64,000 nucleotides of DNA from Bacillus sp. V3-13 (GTDB lineage Bacteria > Bacillota > Bacilli > Bacillales > Cytobacillaceae). Location of the stretch: assembly GCF_002860165.1 (NCBI RefSeq), contig NZ_PGUZ01000042.1:97274-161273 (forward strand). The letters run 5' to 3'. Below the pieces are notes generated by a model. It was not told where the DNA came from, made no database searches, and saw nothing but the letters and a program-made list of their open reading frames with translations. Each line of letters opens with the position of its first letter. The stretch's first letter is position 1. The position numbers and the translations under genes were made by a program. Shown in pieces: positions 35,788 to 44,367 of the stretch.

Positions 35788-36813
35788 TTAAGTAAAATAC
35801 TGCACTTCCGCTTCTGGAAAAAAGCTGCGGACGTACTCCCTGATCGTTGATTCCAGTTCATTTGCTTCTTCTGTTGGATAAACGTATTTTCCTATGCCAT
35901 ATCGCCCCCATTTATATTTACGCTTTTCCTCATTCATTTCCAGTTTCGTTTTCGGATAATGCTTTTCAATAACCTTCTTGGCAGGCTTTGTAAAACGATG
36001 CTGGATTAGTTCGAAGGTGAGTCCTTCCAGGTTGATTCCTTCGAGAGAGCTTGAAAGCCGCTCAAATAGTTCATAATAGCCTTCCTTCCAGTTTTCATGC
36101 AGATAAATCGGCGCAACAATAAATCCGAGCGGATAGCCTGCACCCGCTACTTTGCGGGCCGCTTCGAGACGTTCTTCAAAGCTGGACGTGCCCGGTTCAA
36201 AATTCTTGATCACATATCGGGAATTAACGCTAAACCGAAATCTTGTTTTCCCATTATGCTGTGCATCAAGAAGATGGTCGACATGATGGTACTTCGTTAC
36301 AAATCGAAGTCTTCCGAACTCTGTCTGGCCAATAAATTCGATTGTTTTCTTGAGAGAATGGGTTAAATGGTCCAGACCAACAATATCTGATGTACAGGCT
36401 GCTTCAAAGCGGGTAATGTCCGGTTTCCGTTCATCGATATATTTTTCAGCCTGTGCGAAGATTTCTTCAAGATTCACATAAGTCCGTATGTATGGTTTGC
36501 TTCCCAATGTTGTTTGTAAATAGCAGTAATGGCAATGGCCCATACAGCCTGTTGCCAGCGGAATCGCATATTCTGCCGACGGCTTCGATGTATCAAATTT
36601 CAATGTTCTCCTAACACCAATGACTAGTGTTGATTTTGCGTTCCGGTATTTTTGCAGCTCATTGTCACCGGGGATTCCCCGTACTTGATTATGGGAGGTT
36701 GTTTCGCGTATTTCCAAGCCCATATTTTCAAACTTGTCCTTTAATTCTTGTCCAAGCGGAAAATCAAGAGCCTGTGGCTCGATATAAATTAATTGTGGCA
36801 TAAATGGTTTCAT
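35788..36813 (-). CDS. splB: Spore photoproduct lyase
   Basis: A radical-SAM enzyme that repairs the thymine dimer (spore photoproduct) formed in UV-irradiated spores. The ATG at 36813 gives 341 residues (B. subtilis 342), opening Met-Lys-Pro-Phe-Met-Pro-Gln-Leu-Ile-Tyr-Ile-Glu-Pro. The longer frame to 37095 only overlaps nrdJ. The cluster motif is Cys-Met-Gly-His-Cys-His-Tyr-Cys, and the catalytic Cys lies in Ala-Ala-Cys-Thr-Ser-Asp. No splA is seen upstream, unlike B. subtilis. Confidence 0.96.
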   Translation of the reverse strand: MKPFMPQLIYIEPQALDFPLGQELKDKFENMGLEIRETTSHNQVRGIPGDNELQKYRNAKSTLVIGVRRTLKFDTSKPSAEYAIPLATGCMGHCHYCYLQTTLGSKPYIRTYVNLEEIFAQAEKYIDERKPDITRFEAACTSDIVGLDHLTHSLKKTIEFIGQTEFGRLRFVTKYHHVDHLLDAQHNGKTRFRFSVNSRYVIKNFEPGTSSFEERLEAARKVAGAGYPLGFIVAPIYLHENWKEGYYELFERLSSSLEGINLEGLTFELIQHRFTKPAKKVIEKHYPKTKLEMNEEKRKYKWGRYGIGKYVYPTEEANELESTIREYVRSFFPEAEVQYFT

Positions 36814-36881
36814 AGTTCCTGCCCTCATTTCATTATGTATAAATATATTTGGTTTTAGTATGAACAAAAGAGGGAGGAATA

Positions 36882-36920
36882 TAAAAAAGAGGAGAGGGAA
36901 AATTCCCCATCCTCTTTTCG
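36882..36920 (-). terminator. Terminator after nrdJ
   Basis: A long stem, AAAAGAGGA...GGGGAA / TTCCC...TCCTCTTTT, followed by TTATATT on the minus strand. It starts about 12 bases after the nrdJ stop. Confidence 0.7.
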
Positions 36921-36931
36921 TATTACTATGA

Positions 36932-38053
36932 TTATAGACCGCACCGTAATTGTGCATTACAGTTTGTGCATGTATTGCAACCGCCGATCTCTTCCACTGT
37001 ACCTTTCCGGCAAACCGGGCAAGTATCGCCGATTTCGGAGCCGATTGTGACGTTTGTTGAACGAAGCTCATTGATGGTATCGACGAGAACGACATGCTGC
37101 TTTTTCTTTTCCAGTTTTTCAGCTTCCGTTTCTTCGAATGTATTTTCTTCTGCTTTTAAGGTCAGCACCTGGGTGTCACGTGAACCGTCAACATACACTG
37201 TGCCGCCTTTTGCACCGCCGCGGTACAAACGCTCATAAACTTTTTCGACTTGTTCGACGCTGTATCCTTTAGGAGCATTTACCGTTTTACTGATTGAGCT
37301 GTCAATCCAGCGCTGGATCACGCATTGTACATCCGCGTGTGCTTCAGGCTTCAATTCCATTGCAGCGATAAACCAATGCGGCAGATTATTTGGATCAGCA
37401 TCCGGATTCTTGGCCAGATACTCCTGAACGATATCAGCTTTTACTTCAATAAACTTTCCAAGTCGTCCGCTTCGGAAATAAGAGAAAGAAAAATATGGTT
37501 CAAGCCCTGTAGATACACCGACCATTGTTCCAGTGGATCCAGTAGGCGCAACTGTGAGTAAATGTGAATTGCGGATTCCGTGTTCTTTAATCGACTCGCG
37601 AATATCCTCAGGCATTTTCTTCATATAGCCTGTTTGTGTGAACGCTTCTCTTAAGCGGTTCGTTTCGGCTTCGGTTTGACCTTGCAGGAATGGGAAGCTG
37701 CCTTTTTCCTTTGCCAGTTCAACAGAAGCACGGTAAGCCGTTGTAGCGATCGCCTCGAATACTTCGTCGACAAGCTTGTTGCCCTCTTCGGAACCGTATT
37801 CTGTTTCACAGTAAATCAATAGATCATGCAGACCCATTACGCCGAGGCCGACACGGCGCTCGCCAAGCGCCTGCTTTTTATTTTCTTCAAGGAAGTATGG
37901 AGTTGCATCAATAACGTTATCCTGCATGCGGACTCCGACTTCAACAGTCTGTTTAAGCTTTTCAAAGTTAACGGTTTTTGTTTCTTTGTCTGCCATTTCA
38001 GCAAGGTTTACTGCAGCCAAGTTACAGACACTAAATGGTGCAAGAGGTTGTTC
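36932..38053 (-). CDS. nrdJ: B12-dependent ribonucleotide reductase NrdJ, exon 3
   Basis: C-terminal 373 residues of class II ribonucleotide reductase. The exon starts with the codon for Glu in the motif Asn-Pro-Cys-Gly|Glu-Gln-Pro-Leu-Ala-Pro and ends with four paired cysteines (Cys-Pro-Val-Cys ... Cys-Thr-Asn-Cys) plus Leu-Arg-Cys-Gly-Leu, the redox-active tail. It includes Pro-Thr-Gly-Ser-Thr-Gly-Thr-Met. A TTG at 38056 in the intron would be the first start-like codon, but nothing suggests separate translation. Spliced to exons 1 and 2 it completes an 853-residue enzyme. Confidence 0.93.
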   Translation of the reverse strand, partial: EQPLAPFSVCNLAAVNLAEMADKETKTVNFEKLKQTVEVGVRMQDNVIDATPYFLEENKKQALGERRVGLGVMGLHDLLIYCETEYGSEEGNKLVDEVFEAIATTAYRASVELAKEKGSFPFLQGQTEAETNRLREAFTQTGYMKKMPEDIRESIKEHGIRNSHLLTVAPTGSTGTMVGVSTGLEPYFSFSYFRSGRLGKFIEVKADIVQEYLAKNPDADPNNLPHWFIAAMELKPEAHADVQCVIQRWIDSSISKTVNAPKGYSVEQVEKVYERLYRGGAKGGTVYVDGSRDTQVLTLKAEENTFEETEAEKLEKKKQHVVLVDTINELRSTNVTIGSEIGDTCPVCRKGTVEEIGGCNTCTNCNAQLRCGL

Positions 38054-39260
38054 CAATTTTGTTATCCTAAAGGCTTTTTATCCCTTAGTTCTAACGGTTC
38101 AAGTTTCCGTTAGTTCAGCATATCTTTTCATTACACACTTTCTTCATGAATAATATAAGCTCTTTTCTCCCTCGATCTTCACCGAAAACAGCTTTAGAGA
38201 TCACTCTAAAATCTTTTACTCCAAATTTACGATAAATATCATTAACAAGCGGATAAATAGTAGTACTAATTTTATTTAACGGAGTAGATAATACTACCTG
38301 TTCATTTAAAATTGACCAGTTAATGATATAGTCCTTAATTTCCTTGTGAGTTTCTCTTCTTTTATTAACATAAGCATCGGTCGCTAATTTAATGGCATTC
38401 TGAGCAGAGCATAAAATACTGCAGTAACTTTGTTTAGAAGTTTTCAACACTTCGAATTCACGGTTACATTTAATACATTTTCTGATTTCTCTCGGGGTTT
38501 TAATTTTACCTTTCTGAGCTAATCCGGATTTTCTTAAACCCTCTAACATTTTTTGTTTTGTAACATTTTCAGTTGCCCAGAGTTTTTTTGTGTGCTCTCC
38601 TATTCTTTTCTTTGCTTCATCAGAATGCCTTAAATTATAATGACCATTAAATTTACCATAAGCCGCCTTGTTAATAGTTGCAGTATTTGAATTTATCCAT
38701 TCTGTCAGGATTGAATTAAGCGAGAACGGTAAATCAATATACATATTAAGAAGCTCTTCGTAAGAAATTAAATCAGATTTAATACCGTAAATAGATTCGA
38801 TTTTTTCTAAAGCTTTCATTGCGTTTTTTTTTGCGTCAAGATTACGAGATATAATCTCGACTACTCTTTTGAGGTTGCCGTCTTGATCATAGAAGAAAAA
38901 ATCGGGCTTATATAATTTGTAACCAATATCGAAAGTTCGATCTTCGTAACTCCAAGGGATCGAATAAAAATCAAGATATTTGGCGTATGCATACTCATAT
39001 GAACTCCTTAAATAGAATCCTTTATAAAAACCTGCATAGCCCCTATTCATCTTGATTTCTCCTTTGCAAGAGATACTCAGAATTTCGATATATATGTGTA
39101 ATGTTGCGGCCTCATGGATGGATTATATTCTGCATTGCAGGTTCACCATCTATGCGTTGCCCCTGACCGAGCTTTTAAACCCGGCCTTCGGTTCGGATTC
39201 CCATCTCAGGGTTCCCGCTTCATTCCGCAATTTTTTACGTGAGGCAAATTAAGCTACTCT
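38054..39260 (-). mobile_element. Group I intron 2 in nrdJ, carrying an endonuclease gene
   Basis: A 1207-base intron inserted after the GGT of Asn-Pro-Cys-Gly. The 5' exon end CGTGTGGT pairs with intron bases GCCTCACG to form P1, with the required U:G at the splice site. The intron ends in G. A P-like AATTGCGG segment lies near the 5' end, and the S/P7 element AAGATATGCTGAAC lies about 60 bases before the 3' end. Without splicing, translation stops four codons into the intron (AGA GTA GCT TAA). Confidence 0.88.
38115..39050 (-). CDS. Putative intron-encoded homing endonuclease
   Basis: 311 residues inside intron 2, with AAAGGAG 8 bases before the ATG. The N-terminal domain has Tyr-Leu-Arg-Ser-Ser-Tyr-Glu-Tyr-Ala and Tyr-Lys-Pro-Asp-Phe-Phe (Pro49-Asp50) followed by Val-Val-Glu (Glu65). 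This pattern suggests a PD-(D/E)XK or Vsr-like nuclease fold, though the usual following Lys is not evident. A NUMOD3-like DNA-binding motif (about 142-158, His-Ser-Asp-Glu-Ala-Lys-Lys-Arg-Ile) and a Cys2-Cys2 zinc finger (Cys192, 195, 210, 214) follow. The last codons overlap the ribozyme S element. More AT-rich than its neighbours. Family placement is tentative. Confidence 0.75.
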   Translation of the reverse strand: MNRGYAGFYKGFYLRSSYEYAYAKYLDFYSIPWSYEDRTFDIGYKLYKPDFFFYDQDGNLKRVVEIISRNLDAKKNAMKALEKIESIYGIKSDLISYEELLNMYIDLPFSLNSILTEWINSNTATINKAAYGKFNGHYNLRHSDEAKKRIGEHTKKLWATENVTKQKMLEGLRKSGLAQKGKIKTPREIRKCIKCNREFEVLKTSKQSYCSILCSAQNAIKLATDAYVNKRRETHKEIKDYIINWSILNEQVVLSTPLNKISTTIYPLVNDIYRKFGVKDFRVISKAVFGEDRGRKELILFMKKVCNEKIC

Positions 39261-39905
39261 ACCACACGGGTTTGTTGCAACAACTTTTTGTCCATACGCC
39301 TGAGCGTTTGTCATGTCGTTGGCATTGTCGATGAAGAAAATGCCTGGCTCCGCTGAGTAGGTTGCACAAATGTTGATTAAATTCCAAAGCTCTTTTGCTT
39401 TGATTTTTTTATAAGTGCGGACCTTTTTGCCAAGCTTTTGCCATTCACGAACATCACCGATTTTATGCCACTCTTCATTATAATATTTCATGTCTTCAGC
39501 GTCATAGCTTTCAACATCCGGGAAGCGAAGCTCGTAGTCGCCGTCATTTTCAACGGCTTCCATAAACTCCTTCGTTAAACATACGGAGATGTTTGCACCT
39601 GTTAAAAATTCCGGGTTGTGGACAGTGTAATTTCCGCCTGTTTTCAGCTTTAATTCCGCTTCCTGTATGATTTTTTCACTGAAGCCGCCATAACCGGGAA
39701 TATGTTTGTAATTGATAATTCCCTGGTACATGTCTTTTTCCTGCTCGGTTAATGGAGTAAATTTAAGCTTGTCCTTTGCGAGCTTTTTAATCAGTTCATC
39801 ATTTGTATTTTCAATTAGGAAACGCAGAATTCTGGGATTTTGCATCTTGGAAATGATGAATTCAACAATATCTGGATGCCAGTCCGCAAGCATGATCATT
39901 TGTGC
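39261..39905 (-). CDS. nrdJ: B12-dependent ribonucleotide reductase NrdJ, exon 2
   Basis: 215 codons between the two introns, in frame with both neighbours. It begins Ala-Gln-Met-Ile-Met-Leu-Ala-Asp-Trp and ends Thr-Asn-Pro-Cys-Gly. The Cys (about residue 479 of the spliced protein) is the expected thiyl-radical residue. The exon contains Leu-Thr-Gly-Ala-Asn-Ile-Ser-Val-Cys-Leu-Thr, a substrate-site segment of class II enzymes. Exon boundaries are set by intron P1 pairing and by the continuous family motifs across the joins. Confidence 0.93.
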
Positions 39906-40251
39906 CAGAAAAATGTTACGTTGATTCGTTAGATCAACTCTCTAAGTCGCCTTAGAGTTCAGACCATATCTTACACTCAAATCAGAGTGTCCTCGCACTT
40001 CGGAATCACTTGATTCCTACTCTACTCGCTCCACTTATTCAGTGTGCTTTCGATGGCCGTTGAACCTTCACCTGTACGGTGCTTGGCTGCTGATTGTCTT
40101 TAGCCACTTGTTGTTTTCAAGCATTCACGCTTACCGTTTCCAGTTACGTTGTAGCCAACAAGTCATTTAGGATGTGTTTTTCACAACCATAAAGAGTTTC
40201 CAGCAATTCACGAGGTTTATTTATAGACGAGGCACACTGTTATGCTGCTTT
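39906..40251 (-). mobile_element. Group I intron 1 in nrdJ, no ORF
   Basis: A 346-base intron after the GGT of Ser-Arg-Arg-Gly, before Ala-Gln-Met. Exon end AGACGTGGT pairs with intron GCCTCGTCT in P1, again with U:G at the splice point and one U:U mismatch. The group I core is readable in order: P (AATTGCTGGAAA), Q (AATCAGCAGCCAAGC), R (GTTCAACGGCC) and S (AAGATATGGTCTGAAC). The last base is G. It has no reading frame and would depend on the endonuclease of another element to move. Unspliced translation would end at TAA after three intron codons. Confidence 0.92.
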
Positions 40252-41046
40252 ACCACGTCTTGAGCCACCCTGCTCGACAAGATGCGTTAATTTCGCAATA
40301 TCATCGAGCCAGGATACGGAACCGGAAGACTTTCCGTTTACTCCCTTCGCAAGAGTGTTGCGCGGTCTCAGGGTAGAACCATTCGTTCCGACACCGCCGC
40401 CGCGGCTCATGATTTCCATTACCTGCTTGCGGTGTTCGGAAATGCCTTCGCGTGAATCCGCTACAAACGGCATTACATAGCAGTTAAAGTAAGTGACATC
40501 CGTTTCAGCTCCGGCCCCGTAAAGAACACGGCCTGCCGGGATAAAATTTAAGCTGACAAGCTCCTGGTAAAACTTTTCAAACCACTCTTGCCGTTTTTCC
40601 TCTGTTTTTTCTACTGAAGCCAAGCCTGTTGCGTTTCTTTTTGCAATTTGTTCATAGTAGATCTCCAGCGGCTTTTCAATGACATCAAGAGAACGCTTAA
40701 TGACACCCGTCCGCGCTTCTTCCGGGTCGTCGAGAACTCCTCTGAATTCTTCATCGACCAATACTTTTGCAGCTTTGCTTTCCCAGTCAATCTCAAGGAT
40801 AAAACCAAGGCCGCGCGCCGGGAATTTTGGATCCTCTTTGATGGTAAGAACGACGAAGTCTCCGTTTGACAGCGTGATTTTTTCCGTATCCTTGAACGTA
40901 TAACGGTCAAGCATAACCAAACGTGAAACCCCTTTATGTGCGATTTTCATATCTGGGGTGATGGGGTGTACTTGGGGAAACAGCCCAATATCCTTGTTCA
41001 ATCGTTCTACATCAATACTCATTTTTTGTCGTAACACAACAGACAT
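40252..41046 (-). CDS. nrdJ: B12-dependent ribonucleotide reductase NrdJ, exon 1
   Basis: N-terminal 265 residues. The enzyme reduces ribonucleotides to deoxyribonucleotides using adenosylcobalamin. The ATG at 41046 is 8 bases after AAGGAG; the GTG at 41052 is too close to that site. Motifs include Phe-Ile-Pro-Ala-Gly-Arg-Val-Leu-Tyr-Gly-Ala-Gly, Phe-Asn-Cys-Tyr-Val (first active-site Cys) and Gly-Gly-Gly-Val-Gly-Thr-Asn. The exon ends Gly-Gly-Ser-Arg-Arg-Gly. NrdR-type boxes lie 120-170 bases upstream. Confidence 0.93.
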
Positions 41047-41167
41047 AAACACAACTCCTTTATCTTTCTAAAGCTTTTTCAACGTTGAATAGGGAACATT
41101 CCCAACTCAGGATGCAAATTCTAGTTGTTTATCAAGTACCCTAACGTTATCATACCGAAACATAAAA

Positions 41168-41216
41168 AATCAATATATAGTAGCAAAAATATTTTTAACA
41201 CCACTATATATTGTGA
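41168..41216. promoter_or_regulatory. Pair of NrdR-box-like sites upstream of nrdJ
   Basis: Cores CAATATATAG (41168-41183) and CTATATATTG (41201-41216) both fit the NrdR core C-w-ATATAT-w-G and start 33 bp apart, about three helical turns. NrdR represses ribonucleotide reductase genes by binding two such boxes. On the minus strand a weak promoter (TTGCTA, 16 bases, TATGTT) overlaps the nrdJ-proximal box. The remaining 41047-41415 gap shows no ORF and no recognised cobalamin riboswitch. Confidence 0.7.
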
Positions 41217-41415
41217 TTAAGACCATATTTTATTTTTTTGTCAAACCTAAGAAAACTTAAAAAAAGGAGAATGAGAGAGCAATAAATAGATTTTCGTGCT
41301 AAATCGATTAATTTTAACAAATTTCGCAACTTGCACTTTCTTCGACTAGGCAAAAAGACTTATCATCCTATTTTCCTAGCTGTTTAAAAGACAAAAGCAG
41401 CCCGTTTTGCGTTTG

Positions 41416-42252
41416 TCACCGCTTAAAGTTCCATTCATCATTCTCGTAACGGTCCTTTGCAATCTTGTTTACATACTCAAGTTCACTTTCTGTAAGCTTA
41501 TACGGTTCCAAATCAATATTGAGCCCATCAGCAAACCCTTTTCTGAACGCATCTTTTGCTTCGGTTAACGAAATGGGGCGGGTGCTGATCTCATTGATCG
41601 CAACCGCTTTGCTCTTGAACGCCTTCCGCATTCTTTCTTTGACACGGTCATTGGGATACTTAAATAAGCTGAACAGCTTATCCTCATCAAGATCAAGCAA
41701 AATCGAACCATGCTGGAGAATCACCCCTTTTTGCCTCGTCTGTGCACTTCCGGCCACTTTTCTGCCTTCGACAACGAGCTCATACCAGCTCGGCGCATCA
41801 AAGCAGACCGCTGAACGCGGATTTTTAAGCGAATCTCTTTCTGCTGCTGTTTTTGGCACAGCAAAATAAGCATCAAGCCCTAAATAATGAAACCCTTTTA
41901 AGATTCCTTCGGAAATAACGCGGTATGCCTCTGTCACTGTTTTCGGCATGTCGGGATGCTCCTCGGACACAATCACACTATAGGTGAGCTCATGCTCATG
42001 GAGAACTCCCCTTCCGCCCGTAGGCCGCCGCACGAAACCGAGTCGATGATGCTTCACTGCGTCCATATCAATCTCTTTCTCAACCTTTTGGAAATAACCT
42101 ACAGACAGCGTTGCCGGATTCCAGCCGTAAAACCTGATCACAGGAGGTATTTTCCCCTCACTATGCCAATCAAGCAACGCCTCATCAAGTGCCATATTAA
42201 AGGCAGGAGACCCGTTTCCTGAATCGATAAAGCGCCAGACTTCTTTTGTCAT
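41416..42252 (-). CDS. lipM: Octanoyltransferase LipM
   Basis: 278 residues (B. subtilis YqhM). It transfers octanoyl from acyl carrier protein to the GcvH lipoyl domain, the first step of lipoate assembly. The BPL/LPL fold shows [11 protein letters not shown]. The catalytic Cys is in Ser-Ala-Val-Cys-Phe-Asp (about 150), and a conserved Lys is in [10 protein letters not shown]ximity to the glycine cleavage operon fits its role. Confidence 0.94.
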   Translation of the reverse strand: MTKEVWRFIDSGNGSPAFNMALDEALLDWHSEGKIPPVIRFYGWNPATLSVGYFQKVEKEIDMDAVKHHRLGFVRRPTGGRGVLHEHELTYSVIVSEEHPDMPKTVTEAYRVISEGILKGFHYLGLDAYFAVPKTAAERDSLKNPRSAVCFDAPSWYELVVEGRKVAGSAQTRQKGVILQHGSILLDLDEDKLFSLFKYPNDRVKERMRKAFKSKAVAINEISTRPISLTEAKDAFRKGFADGLNIDLEPYKLTESELEYVNKIAKDRYENDEWNFKR

Positions 42253-42429
42253 ATGTAAAACCTCTTTTAGGAAATATGATTTTTAGTCTATCAAAATTTG
42301 TTAAGAAAAAAAAGAAAGACGAATTGCGTTTTTCTTTTTAAAAATTTTTAGTCTGATTTCCTTTACTGATGGGACGCCCGGCTTATATAATAAAGAGTGG
42401 CTTAGCATTGTCTGAAAGGAGCAAAAAGA

Positions 42430-42813
42430 TTGGATACACTTTATTTCCTGTTAATTGTCGCTGGAGCGATCATCATATACTCTACTGCGATGTGGCTGAC
42501 TCAGCGGAGAATTGTCAAAACGCTGACTGAAGAGCAATTTCGCGAGGGCTATCGAAAAGCCCAGCTTATCGATGTCCGCGAACCGAATGAATATGATGCC
42601 GGACATATCCTTGGCGCCAGAAATATTCCTCTTTCACAACTGAAAATGAGATTGAAGGAAATCCGTCCGGACAAGCCTGTTTATTTATATTGCCAGAGCG
42701 GGATGCGAAGCGGCCGGGCCGCCCAGCTTTTGCACCGAAAAGGTTATAAAGACTTGTCTCATTTACAAGGCGGTTTTAAAAAATGGTCCGGAAAAATCAA
42801 AGCGAAAAAATAA
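42430..42813 (+). CDS. yqhL: Rhodanese-domain membrane-anchored protein YqhL
   Basis: 127 residues from a TTG at 42430 with AAAGGAG 8 bases upstream. An N-terminal membrane helix (about 3-20) is followed by a rhodanese domain. The active-site loop is Cys-Gln-Ser-Gly-Met-Arg-Ser-Gly-Arg. Probable sulfurtransferase or persulfide carrier. It is convergent with gcvPB. Confidence 0.92.
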   Translation: MDTLYFLLIVAGAIIIYSTAMWLTQRRIVKTLTEEQFREGYRKAQLIDVREPNEYDAGHILGARNIPLSQLKMRLKEIRPDKPVYLYCQSGMRSGRAAQLLHRKGYKDLSHLQGGFKKWSGKIKAKK

Positions 42814-42826
42814 TATCGGATAATAG

Positions 42827-42858
42827 AACCCGCAGACTGGGATGCCGGACTGCGGGTT
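42827..42858 (+). terminator. Hairpin after yqhL
   Basis: AACCCGCAG / CTGCGGGTT with a 14-base loop. The downstream sequence CATTTGTG is only weakly T-rich, so termination is plausible, not certain. Confidence 0.45.
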
Positions 42859-42871
42859 CATTTGTGTACAT

Positions 42872-42900
42872 AAAAAGGGAAGCTGTGGCTTCCTCTTTTT
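42872..42900 (-). terminator. Terminator after gcvPB
   Basis: AAAAAgAGGAAGC / GCTTCCCTTTTT stem with a 4-base loop and T tail on the minus strand, starting 7 bases past the gcvPB stop. Confidence 0.7.
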
Positions 42901-42906
42901 CATTGT

Positions 42907-44367
42907 CTATGCTTTTTGATAGCGCAGGATCGGTTTTCTTGCCGCTGTTGTTTCGTCCAGGCGCCCCACAACGGTTGTATGCGGTGCTTCCTGGACAATC
43001 TCCGGATTTTCCTCCGCTTCCCTGGCGATTTGAATCATGGCGTCAATGAATGCATCCAGCGTTTCCTTCGACTCTGTTTCGGTCGGCTCAATCATAATGC
43101 ATTCTTCAACGTTGAGCGGGAAATAAATGGTCGGCGGATGATAGCCAAAATCAAGAAGTCTTTTCGCGATATCAAGAGTCCGGACGCCAAGCTTTTTCTG
43201 GCGTTTTCCGCTTAAAACGAATTCATGCTTGCAATGCCTGTCAAATGGAAGGTCAAAATGCGGAGCCAGCCTTCTCATCATATAATTGGCGTTCAGCACG
43301 GCATATTCCGTTACCGCTTTTAATCCATCCGGCCCCATTGAGCGAATGTACGTATAGGCGCGGACATTGATACCGAAGTTACCATAATAAGGTTTCACCC
43401 GGCCGATTGATTGCGGGCGGTCATAATCGAGTACATAGTCTTCACCGCGTTTTGCAATAACCGGCTTTGGAAGAAATGGGATCAGATCTTTTTTAACACC
43501 AACCGGGCCTGAACCGGGACCCCCGCCGCCATGCGGACCTGTAAATGTTTTATGAAGATTTAAATGGACGACATCAAAGCCCATATCTCCGGGACGTGCT
43601 TTTGATAAAACCGCATTCAAGTTTGCGCCGTCATAATAAAGCTTTCCGCCGGCACCGTGAACAATTTCCGCCATTTCCAAAATATTTTCTTCAAACAAGC
43701 CAAGCGTATTCGGGTTTGTCAGCATAAGAGCAGCTGTATCGTCACCGACTACGCGCTTTAAGTCTTCGAGATCGACCAGGCCGTGTTCATTTGATTTAAC
43801 GGTAATCGTTTCAAGACCGGCAACCGTTGCCGATGCAGGGTTTGTACCGTGCGCTGAATCCGGGACGATGACTTTCGTCCGCTTCGTCTCCCCGTTTGCT
43901 TCATGGTAAGCACGGATCATCATCAGTCCCGTCCACTCGCCATGCGCACCTGCCGCCGGCTGCAAGGTTACTTCATCCATGCCGGTAATTTCAATCAAAT
44001 GCTCCTGCAGGTCATACAATAAGCCAAGTGCCCCCTGGACTGAGCTTTCATCCTGAAGGGGATGGACATGGGCGAAACCGTTAAAGCGGGCGACATTTTC
44101 ATTGATTTTCGGGTTATATTTCATTGTACAGGAGCCGAGTGGATAAAACCCGGAATCGACACCATGGTTGCGCTTTGATAAAGCGGTGTAGTGGCGCATA
44201 ATATCAAGTTCGGATACTTCAGGCAGTTCCGGTTCTTCTTCACGCAAATAGCCAGCAGGAACTAACTCGCTTAAATCTGTTTCCGGAACATCCAAATCCG
44301 GGAGGCTATAACCGATGCGGCCGGGTTTGCTCAGTTCAAAAATCAGCGGTTGATCTTGGTTATGCAT
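42907..44367 (-). CDS. gcvPB: Glycine dehydrogenase (decarboxylating) subunit 2
   Basis: 486 residues. The ATG at 44367 is 6 bases after GGGGG; it overlaps gcvPA by 8 bases. This half of the P-protein binds pyridoxal phosphate through the Lys in Asn-Leu-His-Lys-Thr-Phe. The Gly-rich loop Gly-Pro-His-Gly-Gly-Gly-Gly-Pro-Gly follows. It decarboxylates glycine and passes the methylamine to lipoyl-GcvH. Confidence 0.97.
   Translation of the reverse strand: MHNQDQPLIFELSKPGRIGYSLPDLDVPETDLSELVPAGYLREEEPELPEVSELDIMRHYTALSKRNHGVDSGFYPLGSCTMKYNPKINENVARFNGFAHVHPLQDESSVQGALGLLYDLQEHLIEITGMDEVTLQPAAGAHGEWTGLMMIRAYHEANGETKRTKVIVPDSAHGTNPASATVAGLETITVKSNEHGLVDLEDLKRVVGDDTAALMLTNPNTLGLFEENILEMAEIVHGAGGKLYYDGANLNAVLSKARPGDMGFDVVHLNLHKTFTGPHGGGGPGSGPVGVKKDLIPFLPKPVIAKRGEDYVLDYDRPQSIGRVKPYYGNFGINVRAYTYIRSMGPDGLKAVTEYAVLNANYMMRRLAPHFDLPFDRHCKHEFVLSGKRQKKLGVRTLDIAKRLLDFGYHPPTIYFPLNVEECIMIEPTETESKETLDAFIDAMIQIAREAEENPEIVQEAPHTTVVGRLDETTAARKPILRYQKA

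Noticed and set aside
39052..39252. Plus-strand ORF inside intron 2
   Set aside because: It lies antisense to the intron 5' region, has no ribosome site and is explained by ribozyme sequence.
38054..40251. Inteins instead of introns in nrdJ
   Set aside because: Both insertions have in-frame TAA within four codons of the 5' junction and show no splicing-block motifs; the endonuclease has its own ribosome site.
36932..41046. nrdJ as a frameshifted or decayed pseudogene
   Set aside because: The three parts join in frame at conserved motifs, intron core elements and P1 pairings are readable at both gaps, and all exon codons are intact.
41047..41415. Cobalamin riboswitch before nrdJ
   Set aside because: No B12-box-like segment or aptamer architecture could be found in the leader.
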